From contig OY997591.1 of assembly GCA_963921825.1 (NCBI GenBank), forward strand, positions 37,283,825 through 37,347,824: DNA of 64,000 nucleotides, in the 5' to 3' direction. Positions 30,531 through 41,367 of the stretch are shown in pieces; within the stretch, counting starts at the first letter, position 1; every line of letters starts with the position of its first letter. A program made the position numbers and the translations under genes. Below the pieces are notes generated by a model, which saw only the letters and a list, made by a program, of their open reading frames with translations, ran no database searches and was not told the DNA's origin. The DNA is from Erodium maritimum. Taxonomy: Eukaryota > Streptophyta > Magnoliopsida > Geraniales > Geraniaceae.

Positions 30531-30824
30531 ATATTCATGACTGATCTTGATTGAAAGCCCTTAAAAAACAAAACTAATGGCGCAAGTTTGAAGCCAATCG
30601 GAGTTCAAACGAAGCGGGAAAAATTAAATTAGTGAATTGGTAAAAAAAAAGTAATATGATAGTTTTACTAAAAAGCCCTTACCACTTACTAAAAAGTGCT
30701 GTTTTTTTGTAGTCAACAAGTCAACTATTCAATTGCATCTCATCCATCCATTCTTAAAACGGATGACTTAGATTGGTTCTCGCGGTTCCTACGTTAAAAC
30801 ATGGTTCTCACCAGATTTCTCATC
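30520..30824 (-). repeat. Right terminal inverted repeat of the MULE-like element
   Basis: Inverted counterpart of 29450-29790, ending AGATTTCTCATC before the TSD. Confidence 0.8.
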
Positions 30825-30834
30825 GGATATTCTG

Positions 30835-31499
30835 TATTCCCAATCAAGAAGCGGGACCATTCATCCAACAATAAATAAATATAGGAACATTATGTCACGT
30901 TCAAAGAGAACAGAGGCAGGGGGGTCTGTATCCTGTCATAGCTTCTTTGGATTGCATGACCTCAATCTAGTGTCCTACATTTAAATCCAATAAGACCGTA
31001 TTAAAATATGCACACGCGCGCAATACGCGCGTCAGCGAAGATGGATGACGAAGGTATCTTGTATGCGATCGAGGAGATAGAGTGATTAGAGTATTGATAA
31101 CCAGTTTAATATTGAGGTTAAACCCACTTGAACTTTGTTAAATCTTGCGTTGGGAAGAAGAAGAAAGGCTGTGTCCAAGGGCTCTGTATGCTGAAAAGCA
31201 CGGCTTAAAAAAAGGGTTGAGGATATTTAAAACTTGGTCTTGTCTTATGGAAACAGTGTGTATTTAAAACTTTTCTTTGACCTGCATATGAGTTGGCTCG
31301 TTCCCCAAATTAGGGTTCTGCTCTTTTTCAATTATAGAGTTGATCAAGATCTCAATTTAATATAAATGAGATTAAACAAAGAAAAATAAGACATTTTTGT
31401 CCATAAATGTTGCCTAGACTTGGCTTCCAAATTGTGTAAAGGATAATGGATCTTCGTTGGAAATGCATTGCACACTTTTTTTTGCAACAACTGTATTAA
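30835..31499. other. Unassigned sequence between MULE-like element and LINE-3
   Basis: No gene or repeat recognised. It contains a GC-alternating segment, CACGCGCGCAATACGCGCGT, near 31012-31031. It is one of the few candidates here for low-copy DNA. Confidence 0.4.
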
Positions 31500-31539
31500 G
31501 GAATCATTTGTGGCAGCTCGGGTCATACCATCTCACATC

Positions 31540-32024
31540 TACAATTTGTTGATGATACACTCATCATTTTGAAAGCCAACATCTCACACCTGCATAATTT
31601 AAAGTCTTCATTTAAAACTTTCCAATTGCTTCTGGTTTGAAGATCAATTTCAGCAAGTTGAAAGTAATACTTCTCAATCCTTCTACTATTAATTTATCAC
31701 AAGTCTCTAAGATCCTTGGTTGTGAATCATCTCAACTCCTTTTTGAATATCTGGGGTTTCAACTAGGGGCAAATCCTAGAAGGTATAAGACTTGGTTACC
31801 AATATTGACTGAATTCAAAAGAAAATCTAATCTGTGGTAGGCCAAGACACTAAATTTTGGGGGTAGGATTACACTGATCAAGTCATCTCTCTTCACTTCC
31901 ATTGTACTATTTATCTCTATACAAAGCACCCAAGAAAGTTCTGAAAGAAATGGAAATGTGACAAATGAGGTTGTTGTGGAATGGAACAGTTTCAAAAAGA
32001 GTCACGCACAAAGTAAGATAGGGG
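31540..32024 (+). pseudogene. LINE-3 RT catalytic and thumb fragments
   Basis: QFVDDTLIILKA (about 31545-31580) is the RT catalytic motif. LLFEYLGFQLGANPRRYKTW follows at about 31730-31795, then NFGGRITLIKSSL, aligning with LINE-1 YLGFPLGANP and SFGGRITLIK. Several frameshifts break the region. Both aspartates of VDD are present. The element is dead. Confidence 0.85.
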
Positions 32025-32240
32025 GTGGTCTGTACTCCTAAAGAGAATGAAGGGCTTGGGATTAAAAATCTATTTGTGATGAATTCAGCCCTTTTGGCTA
32101 AATGGTGGTGGAGATTTGCATTCGAGACTAACTCTCTCTGGAAAACATTTATCTATCCCAAGTATGGTTGGAGTACAGAAGATTGGGATCTTTCTAAGAT
32201 TAAGATTGCAGGGAATCAAAACTTTCTAAGTCATGTTTAG
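32025..32240 (+). pseudogene. LINE-3 ORF2 post-RT fragment
   Basis: GLGIKNLFVMNSALLAKWWW and PKYGWSTEDWDLS match LINE-1 GLGIKNLSLMN and SKYGWKETDWDLS. 72 codons to a stop. Confidence 0.9.
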
Positions 32241-32293
32241 TCATTCCTAGCTGATCAAAAATTTAGTATTGTTGTTGGTTTCTCTGGCTTGGA

Positions 32294-33159
32294 GTGGTTT
32301 GTGAGCAACGGAGCAAGGGTAGATTTTTGGGGAGACATCTGGCTATTAGAGGTCCCTCTGAAAGAAAGATTCCAAAGATTATTTCACCTATGCACAAGAT
32401 CTTGAAGGCAATTCATTTCTTGAAAAATGGAAATTGGTTTATCAATTTTAGAAGACAATTGAGAGGTTGGGAGCTGGGGCACTTTAGAACACTTTCAGAC
32501 CTTCTCAATCTCTTCTCTCCCCAAGATTCCAGATAGGACAAAGTAGTGTGGAAAATTGATGAAGCTGGTTTTAAGGTGAAGAGTATGTATTGATATTTAG
32601 ATGATTCGGGTATACAAGCTAAACCCTGGGCAAAACTCCTTTGGTCACCAAACCTTCCCCCCTAAATTTTAGCTTTTTCCTGGTTGACTTACCACAATGC
32701 ATTGCCCGCTAAATTGTTTCCGGATGGGAGAAAGTTGAATTTCAATATACAGGACATTCTTTGCCTTTTTGTGGCCAAGATTTTGAAGAAATTAATTACC
32801 TACTCGTTACTTGCCACATATATTGCTTAGTTTGGATTGTTGTACTGGATTGGTGGGAAATTAAATGAGCAATAGTTGGGGGTTTGTTTGGTTTTATTTA
32901 TTCTTGGATCAACATCAGTCCTACAACATCCTACAAGAAATGGAGGATAATTACTTTTGTTACTCTATGGCATATATGGCTTGCTAGGAATGACTTGGTC
33001 TTCAATCAATGTTTGACTTCCCCTCAGACCATATCACATAAAATTCAGAGTTATACCTTTACTCTAGAATGGTGCATGTTCATTAAATATCAGTCGTTCT
33101 CATTCCAAACCTTGATCAGCTCTCCAAAGACTTGTATTAGAAGAAAACTCAAGGGTTAA
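32294..33159 (+). pseudogene. LINE-3 ORF2 C-terminal fragments
   Basis: Broken continuation. 32294-32536 overlaps a degraded segment matching the LINE-1 FKYLFPRLF area. 32640-32830 holds a decayed zinc-finger region in mixed frames. 32884-33159 ends with WRIITFVTLWHIWLARNDLVF and SSPKTC, matching LINE-1 WKRIVLVTAWQIWLARN and SPRSC. The ORF2 stop is at about 33159. What follows to 34014 has no gene and is read as 3' UTR. Confidence 0.8.
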
Positions 33160-34014
33160 GCTTGCAATAGCTGTATCACTTATTGGAGGTCTGGGTTGGA
33201 ATCCTATCATCTATGGAGAGATTACTTGGGAGACAAGGTTGTTACTTCATGGTTCTTGGGAATTTCTACAGATGGTTTAGGGGGAGATCATTATAGGAAT
33301 GATGATTTAGACAGTTAGGACTTGGGTAACAAGTTAGCTAATCTTCTATTTTTTGGGGAATGGTTATATTATTTCTTTTAGTTGGTTTGGAGATAATTGA
33401 ACTTGTTGATAAGTAACCTTTGGGGGTTGGGTTGGTTATGGGGGTGGTTTCTTGGGAGAGAACTGTGAGTTTGGTAAGATTCACTCAGTTTTTTCAGGGT
33501 TTTAGTCTTCTTGGTGTAATACAGAGTGGGGGTAATTTTGTGCAGGTGTGTTGGGAACATACTAGTATATTTGAGAGTGGGTATTTTTTAGTTTTGAGTG
33601 TTCACTTACCTCTCTTAGGTACTTAACTGATTTAAGGTCCCAGATACTTAAATTGGTTGATAAAATTGAGGTTCAGTAGACCTTGTTTCCTACACTTGCA
33701 GGTCTGTGTTTGATTATTGTGCTGGAGGACTTACAACACAGTTCTAGCAACTACAAAAGACACTAGGGTTGATATAAGTGCTGCATAATCATGAATATTG
33801 TTGCTGGTAAAAATAATGCATAATTCGGTTTTTAAGAGCTTCCATCTGAGATCGAGGTAGTTGGAAGATTTTTGAAGCAATTGATGGTCTTTGATTTTGC
33901 AGTGGAGAGCAGTAGAAGATGCATTTGATAGACCAGTGGAGATCATCCTTGTGCAATTTGCGTTTTTAGTTTCATTGTTGTTGGGTTTAATACGATTTGG
34001 GGGAGGGGTGTGTT

Positions 34015-35621
34015 TGTATTAGTCTTAATGCCCGTAGTTCAATCCTAAATTTCAAAATGTATATATCATCGTTAGCAATAAAATTAAAGAGGCTTTATAT
34101 TACTTATGTGTTAAGTAATATATCGATGTATGCTCTGATCAATGCCCACAATGTGAATAGAACCATAGATCGAGATACATCACACTCGATGGGTCCCTAG
34201 TCAACAAAGCTTCACTATAAGCGACTAGTATGAAAGATAACATGTGGGACATGATATTGGACGACCCGACATGAATATGTGCCATATATCAAGTCATGAA
34301 TTCATTGTCGTAGCTTGTCATGTATCCTTGACCAAGGAGTCTTTGTGATCGCTATGCAGTAAACAACTGAGTTTAACCTGAGCTTAACATTATCCGTAAC
34401 AGGGCGTCCATAACGGCCAGGATTGGCTTGGGGACGGGCTGCATGAGTGACACGAAAGACGGATAAGGGATTTATCCCTCATACTACGGTATGGGAAAGA
34501 TATCGGTTCTCGGCCGCTTGATCGAGAGTGACTGAAAGAATAGCATGGCCATGCACATGATACTGGGTACCATATATTCAGTCATCTCACATATCAAAGA
34601 ACAGTGATTAAGAATAATAAGGATGACGGCTCTATGCCTTATCTCAATCAGGATATCGGAGATAAAAGGATAATGACAGGGACGACGGAAAGGTTAGAAT
34701 CGACAAGGTCGATTCGTTATATAGTGTCAGGCAATAGTAAAGGCTCGTTACTTGCCACTTATATATGATCAAGTAAAATGGGATTTTACGTTGATCTATT
34801 GACATGCAAAAACCTAAGGGTCACACCGGAGGGTGAAACTCGTTGACACATTTATGAACAATGGCCAAAAGGGAGTTGTCTTGGGACATGACCAAAACTG
34901 GGTTTTGGGTCATGTGCCCGTAAGTGAATAGGACTTTACGGATCGAGACAAGGCTTGGAGTCTTGAGACTGATCGCGTCGGATAATGCTGGACATTTCCG
35001 GTATGGAAGGCTTGGAGGCGATGAGCGAATCACGGGACCTCATTTGAAATGGCTACGGGCCATGTTCCAAGAGGCCCATGAAAGGCCCATGCAACTAATT
35101 AATTAAGTCTTGATTAACTAGTACTAAGTAAGATTGACAAGGATTAAGGTGATGGTGATTCACGACTTAACTTCATCTTATCTAGCCATACTTTGTCCTA
35201 TTTACACCTTACTTGTCACCATGCTTGTCCCATGCCTTTAGTTGGACAAGTATGGGGTTTGTTATGTTTAAGTCATCTTTTTTCAACATAACAAACACAA
35301 GACAAGAATAGGAAACACAACTTCTCCCTCCTCTCCCTTGCAATTTCGGCCAAGGCAAGCTCCCACCTCCATTTTTGTGTTCTTGAGTCCTCAATAAGAA
35401 GAAATACGTCGCTTTAAATCCCATGTGGATACGTAGGCGTGTTGGAGACTCAAGCCAATAATTTGTTACCCAATGTTCTTGTTTTGGTAAGAAATAGTGA
35501 TGAATTTTTCTCTTGTGAATCCATTCTTTGTTAGTTGTTTCATGGTTTTAATCGTCTCTTGGTTTTCATTGATTTTCCGCTGCGAGTTGGTTCATCTCCA
35601 ACCCCACCTCGAAACCCAACA
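34015..35621 (+). repeat. Copia-B 5' LTR (about 1607 bp)
   Basis: Begins TGTATTAGTCTTAATGCCCG and ends CGAAACCCAACA. It is the diverged reverse complement of the Copia-A LTRs, which are 1688 bp. Confidence 0.9.
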
Positions 35622-35640
35622 GTGGTATCAGAGCCGTGCT
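35622..35640 (+). other. Copia-B primer binding site
   Basis: GTGGTATCAGAGCCGTGCT directly follows the LTR and contains the initiator-Met-tRNA complement TGGTATCAGAGCC. Confidence 0.93.
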
Positions 35641-36034
35641 ACCTTTGGGATTCACAAGACGGTGTTGAGAGTTTAGGTTTTGACATGTTAATTTTCCAAA
35701 TTGTTTGATAACATGTTTTAAATTCTTGTTTATGGGTTTAAAGCATGAAAAATGAATTTTTGAAAAATAATTGAATTTTCGGGTCTCGGGAGCGGGACTC
35801 TCGGGGAGCCGAAATTATGACCATTGGATGGTCGATATGCCGAGCTAAACCGTTTTGTTAGTTATGATGAGTTTGGAACCGTCTTGACGAACTCAAAAAT
35901 CAAATGTTCAAATGTTTCAATTTTGAACGGTTTCGATAAACCGAGTATCAAAAATTTTCGAAACTTGGCAATTAATTAAAACCGGAGAATCACACGATGT
36001 TTGATAACACGATGTGTGATGTGATTTTGGCATG

Positions 36035-36322
36035 GTGTACATAATAGCCCCGAGCTAGATTTAATTATTTATCGCTTTTCACGGCATGGGAGCCGTTAGA
36101 GTTAGCGTGTAATTATTCTTTCAAGGTTTGATCGTTGAATCACTTACTTGTAACATTTATTTATTCTCGACCTGCGAGTCGTGTATTAAATTGTAATATT
36201 TTGCTCAAGACGAAGAAAGGGCGAAAAGGTCTTTTGGTGGCTTTTCGGTTGTTGGCATCGGCTTGGAGTCGATGGAGCTAAAGAAGCTAGTGGGAGTTAG
36301 TTTATGGGGCTATTATCTGCAC
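36035..36322 (+). other. Long-range inverted repeat in Copia-B leader
   Basis: GTGTACATAATAGCCCC (36035-36051) pairs with GGGGCTATTATCTGCAC (36306-36322), with two mismatches, 254 nt apart. Copia-A has the equivalent arms at 54312-54328 and 54583-54599. No gene in the leader. Confidence 0.65.
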
Positions 36323-37429
36323 ATTTATCGCTTTATGCTTGGTGTAGTTTATGCATGAATAATTCTATGTGTTGGATTCGAATTGCATGCTTAACTTTAT
36401 TTACCGAGCATATCACCTCACATGCAAAGATAAAATTGGAATTTTATTCCTTGTTTGTGAGCCCTTAGAACCGTCATTACATTTGGAATGTAGTTAATGT
36501 GCTCATCGCATCTAAGATGTGCCAAAATTTTTAATCACAACCGGACAAGTAAAAACGGGTCCTGTCTGATACCTCCCAATTATCAACACCTTACTACCTC
36601 CCCGTCCTATGGGTGTTGTGCGCCTTAGCGGAGCATTCATGGGAAAGTAGGGTAGTAGTTTTGGACGACATATGTTGGTGTCGTGCGCTGTCACGCCCCG
36701 AATTCAGTATGACCGAACCCGGAACGCGAACGGTGAAACAGTAAAACGATTTTCAAACATTTTAATAAACCCTTTTAACATTGCCACTTACGTTAATCAA
36801 AAACAATACTTTTACAGTGGAAAAAACGTTCAAAACAATGAACAACACGAGCTACAAGGTACGTCACTAACTACCCAAAGACCCGGACATCCGCTCCCAG
36901 CTCTTCAAGCTTCGAGGGTTCTCCTAGTCCGCCTCACAACCAGTATCTGCAGGAAAAGAAGCAGAGGGTGAGCACTTCGCTTACCGCCACGGATACCGGG
37001 TTGACCACGACATACCAGCAGAAATGCCGGGAACCCGACAATAACAACCCCGGGGACTACTACCCCAAAAACACAATTTAGACTGACGGTTACGCAATAC
37101 AACTGTTCAACTTTCCCAACCATCTAAAAACCCGGACACGTAATGTAGACCCCAAATCAGAGACCGAACAAAAATTCCATTAGTCACACCGACAAGGTAA
37201 AGCACAACCCTCACACGACCCTATATGCATTTACTTGTAACTTTCCGCAACCAAACCAGTATTCGCTACTCGTCCCTACCTCAGAGGCATGCGGGAAAAC
37301 AGTAAAGGGGATGAGCGTTCCGCTCACCTCCACGGATACCCGTACGATTATGGCATACTAGTAAAGAATCAACAACTTACCAATCTAAACAGGCAAACAA
37401 CTACCTCAAGACCTGATACCAAACCGTCA

Positions 37430-37990
37430 CCACTGCTCACGATATCAATACCTCAAATACTCGCTCACGTAAGGGAAACCTCGAATGGGGATCATATTCT
37501 CAACTAAGAAAAACACTAATGCTCACCATATCAACACCCCAATTACCCGATCACATAAGGGAAACCTCAAAACGGGGATCACGTTCTCAACTAAGCAAAC
37601 ACTATTGCTCACCATATCAACACCCCAACTACCCGATCACATAAGGGAAACCTCAAAACGGGGATCATATTCTCAACTAAGTAAAACACTATTGCTCACC
37701 ATATCATCAATACCCCAATTACCAGGTCACGTAGGGAAAACTCAAAACGGGGATCACGTTCTCCACTAAGCAAAACACTATTGCTCACCATAATATCAAT
37801 ACCCCAATTACCCGGTCACGTAGGGGAAGCCTCAAAACGGGGATCATGTTCTCAACTAAGCAAATCACTATTGCTCACCATATCAATACCCCAACTACCC
37901 GATCACATAGGGGAAACCTCAAACAACCCACTCACGTGAGGGAAACCTCAAACCACCCGTTCACGTGAGGGAAACCTCGAACAACCCGCT
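37430..37990 (-). repeat. About 90-bp tandem array in G3 LTR
   Basis: Five to six units with GCTCACCATATCAA, CACATAAGGGAAACCTCAAA and GGGGATCA. Related sequence occurs in sense in the G1 leader near 14830-14960. Confidence 0.82.
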
Positions 37991-38149
37991 CGTGTAATGT
38001 AGATCCAATCCAACAATCATGACCTCAATAACACACGCAATAGTAATCAAAATAACGCAGGGTCACACAAAACCAACCGATCACACAACACCCAAGATCA
38101 CAAAGGATCGCACACCAGCCAAGATCACAAAGGATCGCAAACCACAACC

Positions 38150-38515
38150 ACAAGCCTCAGCACTTTACCGATCACGCGCCGGAAGGTGCGACACACCTGA
38201 CGGGGACCACAGTCCTCTGCTCTTTATCGACCGCGCACCGGAGGGTACGACACACCCCTCGGGCATAAATCCAGCCTCAGCACTTTACCAATCACGCGCC
38301 GGAAGGTGCGACACACCTGACGGGGACGACAACCCTCTGCTCTTTACCGACCACGCATTGGAGGGTACGACACACCCCTCGGGCACAGCTCTAACCTCAG
38401 CACTTTACCGATCACGCGCCAGAAGGTACGACGCACCTGACGGGAACCACAACCATTAGCACTTTACCGACGCGCACCGGAGGGTACGACATACCCATCG
38501 GGCATAACTCAACAG
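38150..38515 (-). repeat. About 120-bp tandem array in G3 LTR
   Basis: Three units, each with CTTTACCGATCACGCGCC and GGAGGGTACGACA. Confidence 0.85.
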
Positions 38516-38859
38516 TCATCACCAGAACAATCACAATCACAACAAAATAACACACAATACTCCGCAATAGCAAAATTGACAACGCGACTAACTACCACTC
38601 AACAAGTCAGTCAACAACCATACCAGTTTAACACCCCACAGGCACTCATGGCCAAACCGTGGCACCCCTTATCGATGGAAAATCGATAGGCGGGCCATAC
38701 CTCCACGCCAAACACACAAATCACACGAATACTGAACAACCAGCGAAAATAACATAATGACTAGCTACCACTCAGCAAGTCAGTCAACAACCATACAGGT
38801 TTAAAGCCCCACAGGCACTCATGGCCACACACCACAATCAGTTCATTAACCCTACAACA

Positions 38860-39160
38860 CCACCAAGTGCCACACGCATTTCTATTGTTTGACAGGTTCA
38901 CTCAACCTACGACACTACCAAGTGTCACATGCAATTCTATTATTCGACAGGTTCACTCAACCTACGACCCCACCAAGTGTCACATGCAGTTCTATTATTC
39001 GACAGGTTCACTCAACCTACGACACCACCAAGTGTCACATGCACTTCTATTATTCGACAGGTTCACTCAACCTACGACACCACCAAGTGTCACATGCACT
39101 TCTATTATTCGACAGGTTTACTTGTCCTACGACACCAACAGTGTCACATGCATTTCTACT
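38860..39160 (-). repeat. About 58-bp tandem array in G3 LTR
   Basis: Five units with CCAAGTGTCACATGCA, CTATTATTCGACAGG and TTCACTCAACCTACGAC. Open frames through it are repeat artefacts. Confidence 0.88.
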
Positions 39161-40627
39161 GATAACTTTCCCTAGTCAAGGCCGATATCTGGCTACTTTT
39201 CCCTACCTCTTGAAGCATGTCAAACCCGATGCTCTCGCTCCGGCAAAGCTCCAGATTTCCCGCTTTGCTTCCTCTTTCCACGGTCGGCGACACGGTCTAG
39301 AATGATCACAAGTTGAAACACTTTTTAAGTTCGCAGGCAAAGCTGAAATTAAATGAATTTGATGACCAAAAGCAACCCCGACAATGTCGATCACTCCCAA
39401 ACCTCCCAATTACTCGACATTGTCAACCACGGGCCCGGAAAGGCCCGATTCGCCCGGCTCGGCGATTCTGCCCGGGATCGGAAAACGCCCTTCCGGGGCT
39501 CCGAAAATTCCCGTTTTCGTTTCTACGATCCTAAAATAATTCAAGGGTTCCTACGCAATCGATGGAATCAATTTCTGACTTCCGAGAGATTTAATTCGCG
39601 TTTAAAGTTTCGAAACCCGAAATTTCCAATTTCCACAATTTAATCCCATAATTCGTTCCGGGTGTGAGTTATCGATTCGGGGATCGTCCAAAACCACCCG
39701 AACACGAAAAACCCGAGGCCCGGGCAAGTGGGCCCCACACGGCCACAATGGAAAATTTTCCTTTTCGCCCCAAAACGTTCCTAACGAACCCCAAACCTCA
39801 ACCATTCGTCTTTAAACCAATTCTAACCAAAACCCAACCATATTTGACTCGTTTAAACTCAAACCCTAATTTTCAAACGTACCAAAACGAGAAAAGAACG
39901 GGTTATCACCGTAGGGAATGACGAGGGGAGTTCGAATCCGCAGTCGTTGAGTCGATCGGTCGGTCGGATCGTCGAGAAATCGACAAAAGCCTTCACTTTC
40001 ATTTCCTTTTTTCCTTTCCTCCTTCACTCTTCTTTCTCTCTCCCTTTTCCATTTTTTTTCTCTTTTTTCGAACCACTCTCTGCATTTCCTTTTGTCTTGT
40101 TCAAAAATTCACCAACCAACCCTTATTTACAAAACTACCACTTCATTTCTTTTTCTTTTATTTTGTTCAAAAACTAACTACCACCACTTGTGTGACAAGT
40201 GTCAAGTGAGTCCCACCTTTTAGAAAAATATCTTTGTAGATATTTTTCAGTCAGATTCGCGAAATTCGGTCGGCTCGGGCCCCGAACGGGCCCATTTTCC
40301 AAGAAATTACGAAATTTCACGTGCTACAAGAAAACGGCCCAAATAAGACCACTGTAAAGACGACTAAACTTTTTGGATACAAAACGGGCCTCGAATAGAC
40401 CAAAACGTCGCTCGGTTGAATTTTACTACAAAAAGCCAATTTTTCCCGAATTGGTTAAAAAGTTGCCCTGAGTCACCCAGAACTCACTTTGGTCGATATC
40501 AGGGTCAACTTAAGTCCGATATGACCCTCGGGGTCAATTTTAGGTTCATTTAGGTGTATGTCCAAAAATTTTAAATTTTTCCGCTTTTCCGCCGATTGAC
40601 CGGCGTTGACCAGGAGCGGTTCTTACA

Positions 40628-41086
40628 ATCTACCCCCTTAAAGGATCTTCGTCCGCGAAATTTGAAACGAATTTACTTCCGGAGTCGATCAAGTTGGGGT
40701 ACTTCGCGCGAACCTCGCCCTTGCACTCCCAAGTCGACTCGGCTCCGTGGTGCTACCACTGTACTCGTACTAGACGGATAGTGTTGCCACGCAGCACCTG
40801 ATCCCGTGTATCGATTTCTCAAACCGGCGTCTCACCATACAAGACATCACCAGCCACCTCGACATCGGCCACTCAATGACGTGAGAGGGGTCCCCATTAT
40901 AATTCCGCAACTGGGAAACGTGGACATTCCCAAGCTGCGCTGGTAGTGCAAGTCAGTATGCAACTGCTCCCACTTTACTAAGACCTCGCAAGGCCCGATA
41001 TACCGCGGGGCTAACTTTCCTCCGCCGCGGATGAAACGTACCAGTCCATTCTCCGGACTCACATACAGGGATGCATGGTCACCCAC
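40628..41086 (-). pseudogene. G3 integrase C-terminus and chromodomain remnant, with polypurine tract
   Basis: The reverse complement of ATCTACCCCCTTAAAG (40628-40643) is the polypurine tract. Next in sense, GDHASLYVSPENGLVRFIRGGGKLAPRYIGP is the integrase C-terminal GPY/F-type module, lying at about 40990-41086. A frameshift follows, and other frames retain GDPSHVIEW and LRCCVATL-like chromodomain-linker traces. Such modules target chromoviral integration to heterochromatin. Broken and non-functional. Confidence 0.82.
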
Positions 41087-41367
41087 TGCGAATTCGAGAG
41101 GTCGACGCCGTCTGTCAGCGTATCTCTTCTGCTGACTCTACGCGGTCTTCAACCGCTCATGTTTCGGCTCGACCTACTCAGTCGCCTCTCGGGCCAGTTC
41201 TAGACCCAATAAAATCTTATTCCTCACTTCTGCCCAGCACACGGGTGATCGACGCGGCCTACCATACAACGCTTCGAACGGTGCCATCTCGATACTGGCC
41301 TGAAAGCTGTTGTTGTATGCGAACTCGGCTAACCGCTCACGAAATCCATCGTGACGTGCTCCCATTT
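41087..41367 (-). pseudogene. G3 integrase remnant with core deletion
   Basis: In sense the G2 insertion site is followed by WEHVTMDFVSG, the start of the integrase core. Within a few bases this joins LAEFAYNNSFQAS and APFEALYGR, which lie at the far end of the core. The roughly 110 residues between, including the DDE aspartates downstream of MDF, are missing. G2 retains the full version (45318-45746 and 44751-45248). The TSD CATTT (41363-41367) marks the G2 insertion. Confidence 0.85.

Larger units (their letters stand above)
29450..30824. mobile_element. MULE-like non-autonomous transposon with long inverted termini
   Basis: Left end GAGGAGAAATCT and right end (reverse complement) GATGAGAAATCT. 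Inverted similarity extends about 300 bp on each side. The exact 10-bp direct repeat GGATATTCTG flanks it (29440-29449 and 30825-30834). A 9-10-bp TSD with long TIRs fits Mutator-like elements. There is no transposase. The interior is made of TGATAAA-rich repeats. Confidence 0.85.
31500..34014 (+). mobile_element. LINE-3: 5'-truncated, heavily decayed LINE, plus strand
   Basis: L1-type LINE remnant opposite in orientation to LINE-1 and LINE-2. It starts inside RT, just before the catalytic motif, and continues through the RT thumb, the AKWWWRFA block and the C-terminal region, then what looks like 3' UTR. This is normal 5' truncation. Frames break many times. Its right side is cut by the Copia-B LTR at 34015. 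Limits are approximate. Confidence 0.8.
34015..36688 (+). mobile_element. Copia-B, 5' end only (Ty1/Copia, plus strand)
   Basis: 5' LTR, primer site and about 1.05 kb of leader of a Copia element related to Copia-A but in the opposite orientation and clearly diverged. It is interrupted at 36688 after GTGCGC by G3. In Copia-A the corresponding leader continues with ATTAGCGG. The rest should lie beyond the right end of the window. Confidence 0.88.
36689..40627 (-). repeat. G3 3' LTR (3939 bp)
   Basis: Runs TGTCACGCCCCGAATTC... to GGTTCTTACA. It contains two hairpin/pyrimidine modules (36967-36985, 37309-37328), three tandem arrays, and a body related to the G1 LTR (for example ATTACTCGACATTGTC and CCCGATTCGCCCG). 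Confidence 0.92.

Noticed and set aside
29216-31499. A host gene between the elements
   Set aside because: No frame longer than about 90 codons, no recognisable domain, and most of the interval is the MULE-like element.
38867-39305. Open frames with repeated STGSLNLR peptides in the G3 LTR
   Set aside because: Artefact of the 58-bp array. Overlapping frames are open simultaneously.
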